Source of the DNA: Nonomuraea sp. SYSU D8015 | Lineage (GTDB): Bacteria > Actinomycetota > Actinomycetes > Streptosporangiales > Streptosporangiaceae | NCBI RefSeq assembly: GCF_008065375.1 | Contig: NZ_VJYI01000002.1 | Coordinates: forward strand, 1,054,001 to 1,118,000 | Length of the DNA stretch: 64,000 bases | Direction of reading: 5' to 3' | In this document: piece after piece, positions 1 to 13,186 of the stretch | Numbering within the stretch: the first letter of the stretch is position 1 | Layout of the letters: the number at the start of each line of letters is the position of its first letter | Position numbers and translations under genes: made by a program | Notes under the pieces: generated by a model | What the model was told of the DNA's origin: nothing | What the model saw: only the letters and a program-made list of their open reading frames with translations | Database searches by the model: none

Positions 1-1138
1 GGTTCACGTAGCCGGTGGCGCCGGCGTACGGGTTCTCGACGTGGGTCGGGTTGGTGCCGCCGTCGTCGTCGGCCTCGGTGGCGGTGACCGTCCGCGAGGT
101 CAGCCCGGTGGAGGCGACCGTGATGTCCCTGCTGCCGTTGGTGTTGTCGGAGTCCTGTGCGGCGGCCAGGGTCACCGTCTGCGCGGTGTTCCAGGTGGTC
201 GTGCCGAACGTGAGGCTCCCGCCGGAGGACACGGTGATGTTGGTGTCGCCGCTGCCGGCGGTCGAGGTGACGGTCACGTTGCCGGAGGGCTGGGTGGCCA
301 GCTTCACCGTGTACGTGGCCGTGCCGCCTTCGGGCACGGTCACCGCGGTCGGCGTCACGATGATCGACTGCTCCTGGACCGCGTCGTCGTCCACCTCGGT
401 GGCATTGACCGTGGCGCCGGTGACACCGTTGCCGCCGACGCTGAAGGCGGCCGTTCCCGCGGTCGTGTCGGAGTCCTGGGCCGCGGCCAGGGTCACGGTC
501 TGCGCGGTGTTCCAGTCGTTCGGCGTGAAGGTCAGCGAGGCGCCGGAGCTGACGGTCAGGTCCGTGTCACCGCTGGTCCGCGCGGTGGTGACGGTCACGT
601 TCGAGCTCGGCGCGGACGACAGCCTGGCGGTGAAGGTGGCCGTGCCGCCCTCGTTGACCGCGACCGAGCTGGCCGACAGCACCACGGACGGCGTCGTCGG
701 GTTGCCGCCGCAGGTGACGCCGTTGACGCTGAACGAGGTCGGGTTGGGGTTGCTGCCCGTCCAGGTGCCGTTGAAGCCCATGGTGATGGAGGCGCCCGTC
801 GCCAGGCTGCCGTTGTACGGCATGTTCGTCCCGGTCATCCGGGTGCCGGACTGGGTCCAGTTCGCGCCCCAGCCGCTGGGGGTGTACCTCTGGCCGGTGG
901 TCGGGAAGTCGAAGGCCAGCGTCCACGAGCTGATCGGGTCGCCGGTGTTCTTCAGCGTGATGTTCGCGGTGAAACCGCCCTGACCCGGGCTGCTCGTCCA
1001 CGAGTTGGCAGAGTAGGTCACGTCGCAGGCGACCGCGGCGCTGGCGGCCGTGCTCTGGCCGACCACGAGCCCTAAGGCCGCGACACTCGCGGCGGTCACG
1101 GTCACGGCCCATTTGCGGAGGCCGCGTTGGAGTCTCAC
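1..1138 (-). CDS. GH6 cellobiohydrolase/endoglucanase, N-terminal part (runs off the window)
   Basis: Secreted cellulase acting on crystalline cellulose; only the first ~379 codons are in the window. A GTG start at 1138 is preceded by GGAG about 10 nt upstream. Residues 1-35 are a signal peptide ending TAASAA. Residues ~36-140 are a CBM2 cellulose-binding module (starts VACDVTYSAN, ends SVNGVTCGG). Two Calx-beta-like repeats of ~100 residues follow (each has a FT..TWNTAQTVTL type core and a DSD turn). The last residues visible, ENPYAGATGYVN, match the conserved beginning of the GH6 catalytic domain; that short stretch is the only basis for the family call. GH6 enzymes attack cellulose by inversion, usually from non-reducing ends, and so complement the divergent GH48 neighbour. 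A CelR operator lies 31 bp upstream. The catalytic residues are outside the window, so exo versus endo action cannot be decided. Confidence 0.88.
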   Translation of the reverse strand, partial: MRLQRGLRKWAVTVTAASVAALGLVVGQSTAASAAVACDVTYSANSWTSSPGQGGFTANITLKNTGDPISSWTLAFDFPTTGQRYTPSGWGANWTQSGTRMTGTNMPYNGSLATGASITMGFNGTWTGSNPNPTSFSVNGVTCGGNPTTPSVVLSASSVAVNEGGTATFTARLSSAPSSNVTVTTARTSGDTDLTVSSGASLTFTPNDWNTAQTVTLAAAQDSDTTAGTAAFSVGGNGVTGATVNATEVDDDAVQEQSIIVTPTAVTVPEGGTATYTVKLATQPSGNVTVTSTAGSGDTNITVSSGGSLTFGTTTWNTAQTVTLAAAQDSDNTNGSRDITVASTGLTSRTVTATEADDDGGTNPTHVENPYAGATGYVN

Positions 1139-1168
1139 GAGCGATCATCTCCAGTGCTGCTAGATGGC

Positions 1169-1182
1169 TGGGAGCGCTCCCA
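1169..1182. promoter_or_regulatory. CelR operator upstream of the GH6 gene
   Basis: Perfect 14-bp palindrome TGGGAGCGCTCCCA, identical to the known binding site of CelR/CebR LacI-family cellulase repressors in actinomycetes (for example Thermobifida fusca CelR). It lies 30 bp before the GH6 start codon. One of five exact copies in the window. Confidence 0.93.
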
Positions 1183-1336
1183 TGGTGAGCCGGAGTCGGG
1201 GCGCTGTACAGAGCCCGGTCGTCGGGGAGATGTCCGCCGCCCCGCATGCTCGTTGAATGCCCCGGAACGCCGATGAAACTTTCATCCCGGGCAGCCTGGT
1301 GAGAGGAAACACGGGGGTTACCGAACCGCCATTTCG

Positions 1337-1364
1337 TTGACATACGCCGAAGGGCACCCACAAT
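1337..1364 (+). promoter_or_regulatory. Probable sigma-70-type promoter of the GH48 gene
   Basis: TTGACA at 1337-1342 is a perfect -35 hexamer. It is followed after 16 bp by CACAAT at 1359-1364 as a -10 candidate. The CelR operator at 1371-1384 would then cover the transcription start, consistent with repression by steric block. Inferred from sequence only. Confidence 0.55.
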
Positions 1365-1370
1365 CCCGTT

Positions 1371-1384
1371 TGGGAGCGCTCCCA
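1371..1384. promoter_or_regulatory. CelR operator upstream of the GH48 gene
   Basis: Second perfect TGGGAGCGCTCCCA palindrome in the GH6/GH48 divergent region, 24 bp before the GH48 start and just downstream of its probable promoter. With the site at 1169-1182 it gives each divergent gene its own operator. Confidence 0.93.
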
Positions 1385-1408
1385 CACCCCTACTCCCATG
1401 GAGACCCC

Positions 1409-6852
<5,444 letters not shown>

Positions 6853-6854
6853 GC

Positions 6855-6887
6855 GAGAACCCGTCCCCGCCTCGGGGGCGGGTTCTC
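6855..6887 (+). terminator. Intrinsic-type terminator after the GH48-GH9 operon
   Basis: Hairpin starting 3 bp after the GH9 stop: 14-bp stem (GAGAACCCGTCCCC paired with GGGGGCGGGTTCTC, one G-U pair) and a 5-nt loop GCCTC, with no U-run, as is common in actinomycetes. Confidence 0.8.
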
Positions 6888-6909
6888 CCACCTCAGGGAA
6901 AGGCACTCC

Positions 6910-8478
6910 ATGAGATCAGTGTTGACCGCGCTGACCTGCCTCCTGGCCCTCCTCGTCGCGCCCGCCGACCCGGCCCACGCCGCCGTCGGCATCCACGTCA
7001 GTGGTACGAAGATCCTGGAACGCGACGGCCAGGAGTTCGTCATGCGCGGCACCAGCCACGCGCACACCTGGTACACCGGCCAGACCAAGGCGTTCGCCGA
7101 CATCAAGTCGCTCAAGGCCAACACCGTGCGCGTCGTGCTCAGCGGCGGCCGCTGGACCGCCAACGGCGTCGCCGACGTGCAGAACGTCGTCTCCCTGTGC
7201 AAGCAGAACAAGCTCATCTGCGTCCTGGAGAACCACGACACCACCGGGTACGGCGAGCAGAGCGGCGCCTACACCCTCGACCAGGCGGTCGACTACTGGA
7301 TCAGCGTCAAGTCCGCCCTGGTCGGCCAGGAGGACTACATCATCGTCAACATCGGCAACGAGCCCATCGGCAACAACGCCGTCACCCCGGGCTGGGCCGC
7401 TCGCACCACGGCCGCCATCCAGAGGCTCCGCGACAACGGCTTCGACCACGCGCTGATGGTCGACGCGCCGAACTGGGGGCAGGACTGGCAGTTCACGATG
7501 CGCGACAACGCGCGGGTGGTCTTCGACAGCGACCCCGACAAGAACACGATCTTCTCCGTGCACATGTACGGCGTCTTCGACACGGCCGCGGAGGTCACCG
7601 CGTACATGGACGCGTTCAGGACGGCCGGGCTGCCTCTGGTCGTGGGCGAGTTCGGGCACAACCACTCCGACGGCAACCCCGACGAGGACACGATCATGGC
7701 GCAGGCCGTGAGCCGCGGCATCGGCTACCTCGGCTGGTCGTGGAGCGGGAACAGCGGCGGCGTCGAATACCTCGACCAGGTCACCAACTTCGACGTCAAC
7801 CAGCTGACCCCCTGGGGACAGCGGCTGTTCAACGGGGCCAACGGCATCGCGGCCACCGCCAAGGAGGCGTCGATCTACGGCGGCGGGACCAGCGACCCGA
7901 CCCCGCCGAGCACGCCGGGCACCCCGGCCGCCTCGAACGTCACGGCGTCCGGAGCCACCCTGACCTGGGCGGCCTCCACCGACAACGTGGGCGTCACCGG
8001 CTACGACGTCCTCGACTCGGACGGCACGTCGCTCGGTTCCACGGCGACCAACTCGATCACGCTGACCGGGCTGTCGCCGGCGAGGACGTACCAGGTGCGC
8101 GTGCGGGCCAGGGACGCGGCGGGCAACCAGTCGGCCCTGTCGCCGGCGGTGTCGTTCACCACGCTCGCGGGTGGCGGTTGCACCGCCGCGGGCAGCGCCC
8201 AGAGCCAGTGGAGCACCGGCTACGTGGCCGGGGTGAACGTGACCAACACCAGCTCCACGACCAAGAACAGCTGGACGGTGACCTTCACGCTGCCTGCCGG
8301 GCACACGATCGTCGGCTACTGGAACGCCGCGGTGACGGTCAGCGGCCAGACCGTGACGGCCAAGAATCTCAGCTACAACGGCACGCTGGCGCCCAATGCC
8401 GGCACAGGCTTCGGGTTCCAGGCCAGTCGGGCGAACGGCGACACGTCACTTCCCTCCGGCTACGCGTGCGCGAACTGA
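6910..8478 (+). CDS. GH5_8 endo-beta-1,4-mannanase with Fn3 and CBM2
   Basis: Secreted hemicellulase, 522 aa, cutting beta-mannan backbones. ATG at 6910 has AGGGAAAGG 8-16 nt upstream. Signal peptide 1-24 (ends DPAHA). The catalytic domain ~25-325 begins GIHVSGTKILERDG and has the MRGTSHAHTW signature of actinomycete GH5 subfamily 8 mannanases. VNIGNEPIGN holds the acid/base Glu and LVVGEFGHNH the nucleophile Glu. Fn3 ~335-420, then CBM2 ~423-522, which would anchor the enzyme to cellulose in plant cell walls. It lies 57 bp after GH9 but behind a terminator, and no CelR palindrome precedes it; it may depend on read-through or a promoter I cannot see. A GH5 cellulase is the alternative but fits the motifs less well. 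Confidence 0.93.
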   Translation: MRSVLTALTCLLALLVAPADPAHAAVGIHVSGTKILERDGQEFVMRGTSHAHTWYTGQTKAFADIKSLKANTVRVVLSGGRWTANGVADVQNVVSLCKQNKLICVLENHDTTGYGEQSGAYTLDQAVDYWISVKSALVGQEDYIIVNIGNEPIGNNAVTPGWAARTTAAIQRLRDNGFDHALMVDAPNWGQDWQFTMRDNARVVFDSDPDKNTIFSVHMYGVFDTAAEVTAYMDAFRTAGLPLVVGEFGHNHSDGNPDEDTIMAQAVSRGIGYLGWSWSGNSGGVEYLDQVTNFDVNQLTPWGQRLFNGANGIAATAKEASIYGGGTSDPTPPSTPGTPAASNVTASGATLTWAASTDNVGVTGYDVLDSDGTSLGSTATNSITLTGLSPARTYQVRVRARDAAGNQSALSPAVSFTTLAGGGCTAAGSAQSQWSTGYVAGVNVTNTSSTTKNSWTVTFTLPAGHTIVGYWNAAVTVSGQTVTAKNLSYNGTLAPNAGTGFGFQASRANGDTSLPSGYACAN

Positions 8479-8546
8479 ACACTCCTGACGTCCGCTGCGT
8501 ATGAGGAGGTGAGGCCACAACTTCATATCCCTGCCCGATGAACACC

Positions 8547-8666
8547 ATCCCCGCCCGGATGGGACGGACGCGGCCGATTCCTCCAGTCGGCCGCGTCCGT
8601 TTGTCTGGGTTGTCTGGGCCTGACGGACACAATCCCCGCCCGGATGGGACGGACGCGGCCGATTCC
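8547..8666. repeat. Perfect 35-bp direct repeat (two copies, 8547-8581 and 8632-8666)
   Basis: The two copies are identical over 35 bp with an 85-bp period. Each contains the left arm of a terminator-like hairpin (see 8564-8600 and 8651-8685). The duplicated unit sits between convergent genes and has no coding potential that I can see. Confidence 0.9.
8564..8600. terminator. Bidirectional hairpin terminator, copy 1
   Basis: Stem of 14 bp, ACGGACGCGGCCGA with TCGGCCGCGTCCGT, around a 9-nt loop, followed by TTTGT. Lies 85 bp after the mannanase stop and faces the end of the minus-strand gene. Confidence 0.8.
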
Positions 8667-8685
8667 ACATCATTCGGCCGCGTCC
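8651..8685. terminator. Bidirectional hairpin terminator, copy 2
   Basis: Stem of 12 bp, GGACGCGGCCGA with TCGGCCGCGTCC, around an 11-nt loop, ending 2 bp from the stop codon of the minus-strand gene. Same stem as copy 1. Confidence 0.75.
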
Positions 8686-8687
8686 CG

Positions 8688-9212
8688 TCATTTGGCCTGA
8701 TTCACCTGGGCGAACCTCTGGCGGGCGGCGTCGATGGCCGCCTCGTCGTCGAACTCCTCCTGGAACGCCTGCTCGTGGTAGCGCGCGGGGATGAGGTTCC
8801 TGACCCGGTCCGGGTAGCCCGCTCCCGGCTCGGGCACCCTGACCTGGGGCGGGATGCTGATCTTGACGGCGATCGGTCCCGAGGCCCGCACCGACTCCGC
8901 CCACTCGGTGCTGTCGCCGGTGATCGCGCACAGGTGACGCGCGTACACCCAGGTCACCTCCACGAGGGAGGTGGCGTCGGCGGGCTCGGTCCCGAACGGC
9001 TCCACGGCGCAGACGACCCGCGACTCGAAGCCGTGCCCGTGGGCGTGGTGCTCGTCCGGCGAGGATTCCTCGAGGATCTTGGTCACCTGCGCGGCGAGCT
9101 CTTCCTTCAGCTGGTCCGACGGCTGCCTGGCGGCGAAAAACATCACCCCGGCCAGGGTCAGGCTGGCCAGGGTGACGATCGCCGCGACTAGCCCGCGACG
9201 CGTTCTGATCAC
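8688..9212 (-). CDS. Membrane-anchored His-rich protein coupled to the LPMO
   Basis: Protein of 174 aa of no family I recognise. GTG 9212 overlaps the LPMO stop codon (GTGA), so it should be translationally coupled to it. A single N-terminal membrane segment (residues ~7-28, GLVAAIVTLASLTLAGVMFF) leaves the rest outside the cell. Just after the anchor and a short helical stretch comes a histidine cluster (HHAHGHG, His at 55, 56, 58, 60), then a mixed domain with two Cys (68 and ~94) and proline-rich SIPPQVRVPEPG. His clusters of this kind often bind metal. Because the upstream partner is a copper enzyme, a role in copper supply or in tethering is a reasonable but untested inference. Terminates against the double hairpin. 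Confidence 0.75.
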   Translation of the reverse strand: MIRTRRGLVAAIVTLASLTLAGVMFFAARQPSDQLKEELAAQVTKILEESSPDEHHAHGHGFESRVVCAVEPFGTEPADATSLVEVTWVYARHLCAITGDSTEWAESVRASGPIAVKISIPPQVRVPEPGAGYPDRVRNLIPARYHEQAFQEEFDDEAAIDAARQRFAQVNQAK

Positions 9213-10261
9213 GGGCTGGTGCAGGTCAGGGTGGGCGGCGGGTTCGGAACCGAGCCGGTGGCGTTGAAGCCGAACGTGGTCGTGCCGTTCGGCGCCACCT
9301 GCCCGTTGTAGGAGGCGTTCGTGACCGTCACGTTGGGCGGCTGCCCGGTCAGCACGCCGTTCCACGGCGCGCCCTCGAAGCCCTGCCCGCCGCTGTAGGT
9401 CCACTTCACCGACCAGCCGTTCAGCGCGCTGCTGCCGGTGTTGCGCACGGTCACCTCACCCTGGAAGTGGCCGGCCCAGCCGGTGTCGGTGGCCTTCCAC
9501 GTCGCCGTGCAGGCGCCCGGCTGAGTGGTCGGCGTGATCGTCGGATCAGGCGACTGGCTGCCGCCCGGGCCGACGCCGGTGACCTCGCCGTTGCCGCCGT
9601 CGAAGACGACGTCGGAGCAGCTGTAGAAGTTCTCGTTGCTGTCGGAGCGGATCCAGTGCGTGAAGATGATGTGCCGGCCGGTCTTGCCGGACGGGAGCGT
9701 CGCGTTCCAGTAGTAGTAGTTGAGCGCGCCGGCGGGGCCGGTGTCCGGCGGGTTCGTGACGCTGCCGAACGGCTCCAGGTCCGACCACTTCAGCGGCGCG
9801 TTCGGGTTCCAGCCGTTCTTGGTGATGTAGTAGTTGAACGAGCCGGGGTGCTTGGCCCAGTTGCTGTGCCGCATCTGGATGGTGCGGCCCGCGGTCAAGT
9901 GGGTGAGCGGCCAGTCGGAGCGGACCGCGTTGTATGCCGAGAAGTCGTAGGGCCCACCGGTTCCGCCGCTGCAGATCTGCCCGTCGGGGATGAATCCGGA
10001 GGTCCGGCCGGCGCCGTCGGAGCGCAGCACGGCGAACCAGTTGTAGAGGGGGGTCGTGCCACTCTGCTGGACGGCGGCCGCGCACGCGGGGTTGTAGGGG
10101 ATGATCTGGCCGTTGTCGCGCAGGCCGTCCTGCCAGCACAGGAACGTGCGGCTGCCGGGGAACATCGACACCCCGTGCGCCTGCGCCTGCGTGGGCACCA
10201 TCAAGGCAGTGGTGATGAGGACCATGACGGCGGTGATCGCCGCCGACTTGAATAACTTCAT
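9209..10261 (-). CDS. AA10 lytic polysaccharide monooxygenase with CBM2 (cellulose-active type)
   Basis: Secreted copper enzyme, 350 aa, that cleaves crystalline cellulose oxidatively and opens it to the hydrolases around it. ATG 10261 has AAGGGA 7 nt upstream; longer in-frame starts would spoil the signal peptide (1-28, ends TQAQA). Cleavage exposes His29 (HGVSMFPGSRT), the N-terminal copper ligand. The second histidine-brace residue is the His in NWAKHPGSF, and NENFYSCSD carries the axial Phe typical of the family. The sequence follows Streptomyces coelicolor CelS2 closely, with DGGNGEVTG at the end of the AA10 domain (~29-225). A linker and CBM2 (~245-350) follow. Shares the divergent CelR operator region with GH12 and is coupled to the downstream His-rich membrane protein. 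Confidence 0.95.
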   Translation of the reverse strand: MKLFKSAAITAVMVLITTALMVPTQAQAHGVSMFPGSRTFLCWQDGLRDNGQIIPYNPACAAAVQQSGTTPLYNWFAVLRSDGAGRTSGFIPDGQICSGGTGGPYDFSAYNAVRSDWPLTHLTAGRTIQMRHSNWAKHPGSFNYYITKNGWNPNAPLKWSDLEPFGSVTNPPDTGPAGALNYYYWNATLPSGKTGRHIIFTHWIRSDSNENFYSCSDVVFDGGNGEVTGVGPGGSQSPDPTITPTTQPGACTATWKATDTGWAGHFQGEVTVRNTGSSALNGWSVKWTYSGGQGFEGAPWNGVLTGQPPNVTVTNASYNGQVAPNGTTTFGFNATGSVPNPPPTLTCTSP

Positions 10262-10380
10262 GGGGATTCCCTTGTGCTGACGACAGAGGAAACCTGCCCA
10301 TGACCCAGCCCGCCCGGCCGACCGCATTGAATCACGGGGCGCGCGCCCACGACAACGCGCGGTGAAACTTTCAGACGATC

Positions 10381-10409
10381 TTGGTCGTGGCGGCCGTTGA
10401 TGGCACTAT
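10381..10409 (+). promoter_or_regulatory. Candidate promoter of the GH12 gene
   Basis: TTGGTC (10381-10386), 17-bp spacer and CACTAT (10404-10409) directly abut the CelR operator, the same layout as in front of GH48. The hexamers are imperfect. Confidence 0.4.
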
Positions 10410-10423
10410 TGGGAGCGCTCCCA
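10410..10423. promoter_or_regulatory. CelR operator between LPMO and GH12
   Basis: Perfect TGGGAGCGCTCCCA palindrome in the 195-bp divergent region, 33 bp before the GH12 start and about 150 bp from the LPMO start. A single site may control both genes. Confidence 0.93.
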
Positions 10424-10456
10424 GCAGTCAACCTGGTTCCGAGGAGCGAGCCGCCC

Positions 10457-11815
10457 ATGAGGTACGCCTACATCTGTGTGATCGCGTTATTCGCCACGTG
10501 CCTGGTCGCCACGCCCGCACAGGCGGCACCCGTGCTGTGCGACAAATACGCCTCCACGACCATCCAGAGCGGCCGCTACGTCGTGATGAACAACGTCTGG
10601 GGCGCCGACACCGCTCAGTGCATCGACGTCAATCAGAGCGGCGGCTTCACGGTCACCCAGGCCGCGCACAACAAGCCGACCAACGGGCCTCCGGCCGCGT
10701 ACCCGGCGATCTACGCCGGGTGCCATTACGCCACCTGCAGCACCGGCAGCAACCTGCCCATGCAGGCCAGTGCGGCCGGGTTCGGCGCGCTGCGAAGCAG
10801 CATGAGCATGACGTATCCGGGCTCGGGCACCTACAACGCCGCCTACGACATCTGGTTCGACCCCACGCCGCGCACCGACGGGCAGAACACCGGCGCCGAG
10901 CTCATGATCTGGCTCAACAGGCAGGGCTCCATCCAGCCGATCGGCTCCCGGGTCGGCACCGTGGCCCTGGCCGGCGGCACCTGGGAGGTCTGGTTTGGCA
11001 ACACCGGCTGGAACGTGATCTCCTACGTGCGCACCTCGCCCACGACCTCGCTCGACTTCACGATCAACACCTTCTACGCCGACGCCGTCAGCCGCGGCTA
11101 CGCGCAGCGGTCCTGGTACATGACCAGCGTGCAGGCCGGCTTCGAGCCCTGGATCGGCGGCGCCGGCCTCGCGGTCGGCTCCTTCTCCTTCGGCTCGTCG
11201 AGCGGCGGCACCGACACCACGCCGCCGACCACGCCGGGCACGCCGACCGCCGCGGGCACCACCGCGACCGGCACCACCCTGTCGTGGGGCGCCTCCACCG
11301 ACAACGTGGGCGTGACCGGCTACGACGTCCTGCGCGCGACCGGCGACTCCTTCACCGTGGTCGGCAGCAGCGCCACGACGTCCTTCACCGACACCGGCCT
11401 CAGCCCCGCCACCACCTACCGCTACCGGGTGCGGGCCAGGGACGCCGCGGGCAACCTCTCCCCGGAGTCGGCCGCCGTCACCGTGACCACCCAGCCCGGC
11501 GGGGGCGGCGGAGGATGCACCGCCACCGCGACCACCCAGGGCTCCTGGAGCAACGGCTACGTCATCCAGCCGGTGACCGTGACCAACACCCGGACCTCGG
11601 CCAGGAACGGCTGGACGGTGACGTTCACGCTGCCGGCCGGGCACGCGATCACCGGCTCGTGGAACGCGAGCCTCACCGTCAGCGGCTCCACGGTCACGGC
11701 CAGGAGCCTCGGCCACAACGGCGCCCTGGCGCCGAACGGCTCGACGACCTTCGGCTTCCAGGCGAGCAGGCCGAACGGGAACACGCAGGTGCCCAGCGGT
11801 TACACCTGCGAGTGA
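10457..11815 (+). CDS. GH12 endo-beta-1,4-glucanase with Fn3 and CBM2
   Basis: Secreted endoglucanase, 452 aa. ATG 10457 has GAGGAG 10 nt upstream. Signal peptide 1-23 (ends TPAQA). GH12 domain ~24-240 begins with VLCDKYASTTIQSGRY and carries GAELMIWLN (nucleophile Glu) and AGFEPWIGG (acid/base Glu), both in the expected places; it resembles Streptomyces lividans CelB. A Fn3 module ~250-340 and a CBM2 ~350-452 follow after a Gly-rich linker. Fn3 and CBM2 are close copies of those in the mannanase and GH9 (shared [10 protein letters not shown] and ARDAAGN stretches), so these accessory modules have been shuffled within the island. Controlled by the CelR site upstream. Confidence 0.95.
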   Translation: MRYAYICVIALFATCLVATPAQAAPVLCDKYASTTIQSGRYVVMNNVWGADTAQCIDVNQSGGFTVTQAAHNKPTNGPPAAYPAIYAGCHYATCSTGSNLPMQASAAGFGALRSSMSMTYPGSGTYNAAYDIWFDPTPRTDGQNTGAELMIWLNRQGSIQPIGSRVGTVALAGGTWEVWFGNTGWNVISYVRTSPTTSLDFTINTFYADAVSRGYAQRSWYMTSVQAGFEPWIGGAGLAVGSFSFGSSSGGTDTTPPTTPGTPTAAGTTATGTTLSWGASTDNVGVTGYDVLRATGDSFTVVGSSATTSFTDTGLSPATTYRYRVRARDAAGNLSPESAAVTVTTQPGGGGGGCTATATTQGSWSNGYVIQPVTVTNTRTSARNGWTVTFTLPAGHAITGSWNASLTVSGSTVTARSLGHNGALAPNGSTTFGFQASRPNGNTQVPSGYTCE

Positions 11816-11859
11816 AGCCCGCGCGGGCGTGCTTTGCGAGGGGTACGCGTCGCGCGTTG

Positions 11860-11892
11860 GGAGGGGTACGGCTGGTGCTGCCGTACCCCTCC
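11860..11892. terminator. Bidirectional terminator between GH12 and the kinase
   Basis: Perfect 13-bp stem GGAGGGGTACGGC/GCCGTACCCCTCC with a 7-nt loop, placed 44 bp after the GH12 stop and 10 bp from the stop of the convergent kinase gene. Confidence 0.85.
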
Positions 11893-11902
11893 GTCCATTC
11901 CG

Positions 11903-13186
11903 TCAGTCGCGCCCGAGCGCGGCCTCGATGTCGTCCAGCCTGGCCTCCAGCTCGCTCTTGCAGGCCGGCTCCAGCCGCCCCTCCCGCATGCGATCGGAGA
12001 GCTTCTGGCGCACGTTGGCCGTCGTGGACGGGTACGGGACCTGCGACGTCACGGTCGCCTGCAGGACCTGCTGGAGGTCCAGCACCACGTCCGCGTCCGT
12101 CGCACCGCACGGCGTCCTGGCCCTCAGCGCGGTCGTGAAGCCGTCCACGGCCTGCTCCACCGTGCTCACCGCGGACGTGCTCACCGCGGACGGCGGGCTC
12201 TCGATGTAGCGAGCCGTGGGCGTCTCCATCGGCGACGGCGCCGCCACCGCCTGCTCCACCTGCTGCCGGAGCCCCAATTGCTGGAGCCCCGTCTGCTGGA
12301 ACCACAGCAGCGCCGAGAGTGCGATCGCGGCGGACCCCGCGACCGTCAGGCCACGCCTGACGTGTCGTCCCAGGGTCGCCGCGCTCAGCGCGGAGGTGAG
12401 CTCGGCGACGACGTCCGCCGCCGTGGGCCGCTCCTCCGGCCGGTGCGCCAGACAACGCTGGCAGAGCGAGGCGACGGCGTGCGGCACTCCTTGGACCCGC
12501 GGCGGAGGCGAGGTTCGGCGGGCCGCCTCGATCTCCTCCCACGTGGTCTCCGGGTACGGCCTCCGGCCCGTGAGCATGGTGTGCAGCAGCACGCCCAGGG
12601 CGTAGACGTCGACCGCGGGATGGGTCGGCGCGCCGAGCAGGCGCTCGGGGGCGACGTAGGGCGGGGTGCCCCGGTCGTCCTCCGGGTCGCCCGCCCAGGC
12701 CGCGATGCCGAAGTCGAGCAGCTTGGGCCCGTCCGCCGTGAGCAGCACGTTCTCGGCCGTGACGTCGCGGTGGACGAGACCGCGGGCGTGCCCGGCCATG
12801 AGGACGCGCGCCAGCCGCAGCGCGATGGACGCAGCCTCGGTCCACGGCAGCGGGCCCGCCTCGATGCGTTCGGCCAGTGGTGTGCCGTCGAGCAGGGGCA
12901 TCACGACGTAGGCCGCGACGCCGCCGCTCGTGGTGACGGTCTCACCGTAGTCGTAGATCTCGATGGAGTCGGGATGGATGAACCTGGCGGCGGCGCGGGC
13001 CTCGCTGCGTACGCTGACCCGCTCGCCCTGGTCGGCGTGCAGCGACGCGGTGAGCACCTTGACCGCGATCATCCGGTGCAGTGACTGGTCGAAGGCACGC
13101 CAAATGACCGACATGCCTCCTCTGGCCAGCGGATCCAGCAGCAGGTACCGCCGGGCCAGCACATCCCCAGGCTCAAGCCGACTCAC
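11903..13186 (-). CDS. Membrane-anchored Ser/Thr protein kinase-like protein, atypical motifs
   Basis: 427 aa: PknB-type kinase fold ~12-265, one membrane segment ~288-305 (GLTVAGSAAIALSALLWF) and a ~120-residue extracellular helical tail without PASTA repeats. Conserved parts: the Lys in IAVKVL, HRD, DFG (LLDFGIAAW) and APE (VAPERL). Two motifs are degenerate: the Gly loop reads LARGGMSVIW, with first and third Gly replaced, and the catalytic loop reads HRDVTAENVLL instead of HRDxKPxN, so the usual Lys and Pro are missing. Activity may be reduced or altered. The GTG start (13186) lies inside the last 14 bp of celR, so the two are translated together. This ties the kinase to cellulase regulation; its substrate is not visible from sequence. 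Confidence 0.9.
   Translation of the reverse strand: MSRLEPGDVLARRYLLLDPLARGGMSVIWRAFDQSLHRMIAVKVLTASLHADQGERVSVRSEARAAARFIHPDSIEIYDYGETVTTSGGVAAYVVMPLLDGTPLAERIEAGPLPWTEAASIALRLARVLMAGHARGLVHRDVTAENVLLTADGPKLLDFGIAAWAGDPEDDRGTPPYVAPERLLGAPTHPAVDVYALGVLLHTMLTGRRPYPETTWEEIEAARRTSPPPRVQGVPHAVASLCQRCLAHRPEERPTAADVVAELTSALSAATLGRHVRRGLTVAGSAAIALSALLWFQQTGLQQLGLRQQVEQAVAAPSPMETPTARYIESPPSAVSTSAVSTVEQAVDGFTTALRARTPCGATDADVVLDLQQVLQATVTSQVPYPSTTANVRQKLSDRMREGRLEPACKSELEARLDDIEAALGRD

Noticed and set aside
8547..8666. Direct repeats resembling a CRISPR array
   Set aside because: Only two repeat copies, no further spacers, and the repeat forms terminator stems; no cas genes in the window.
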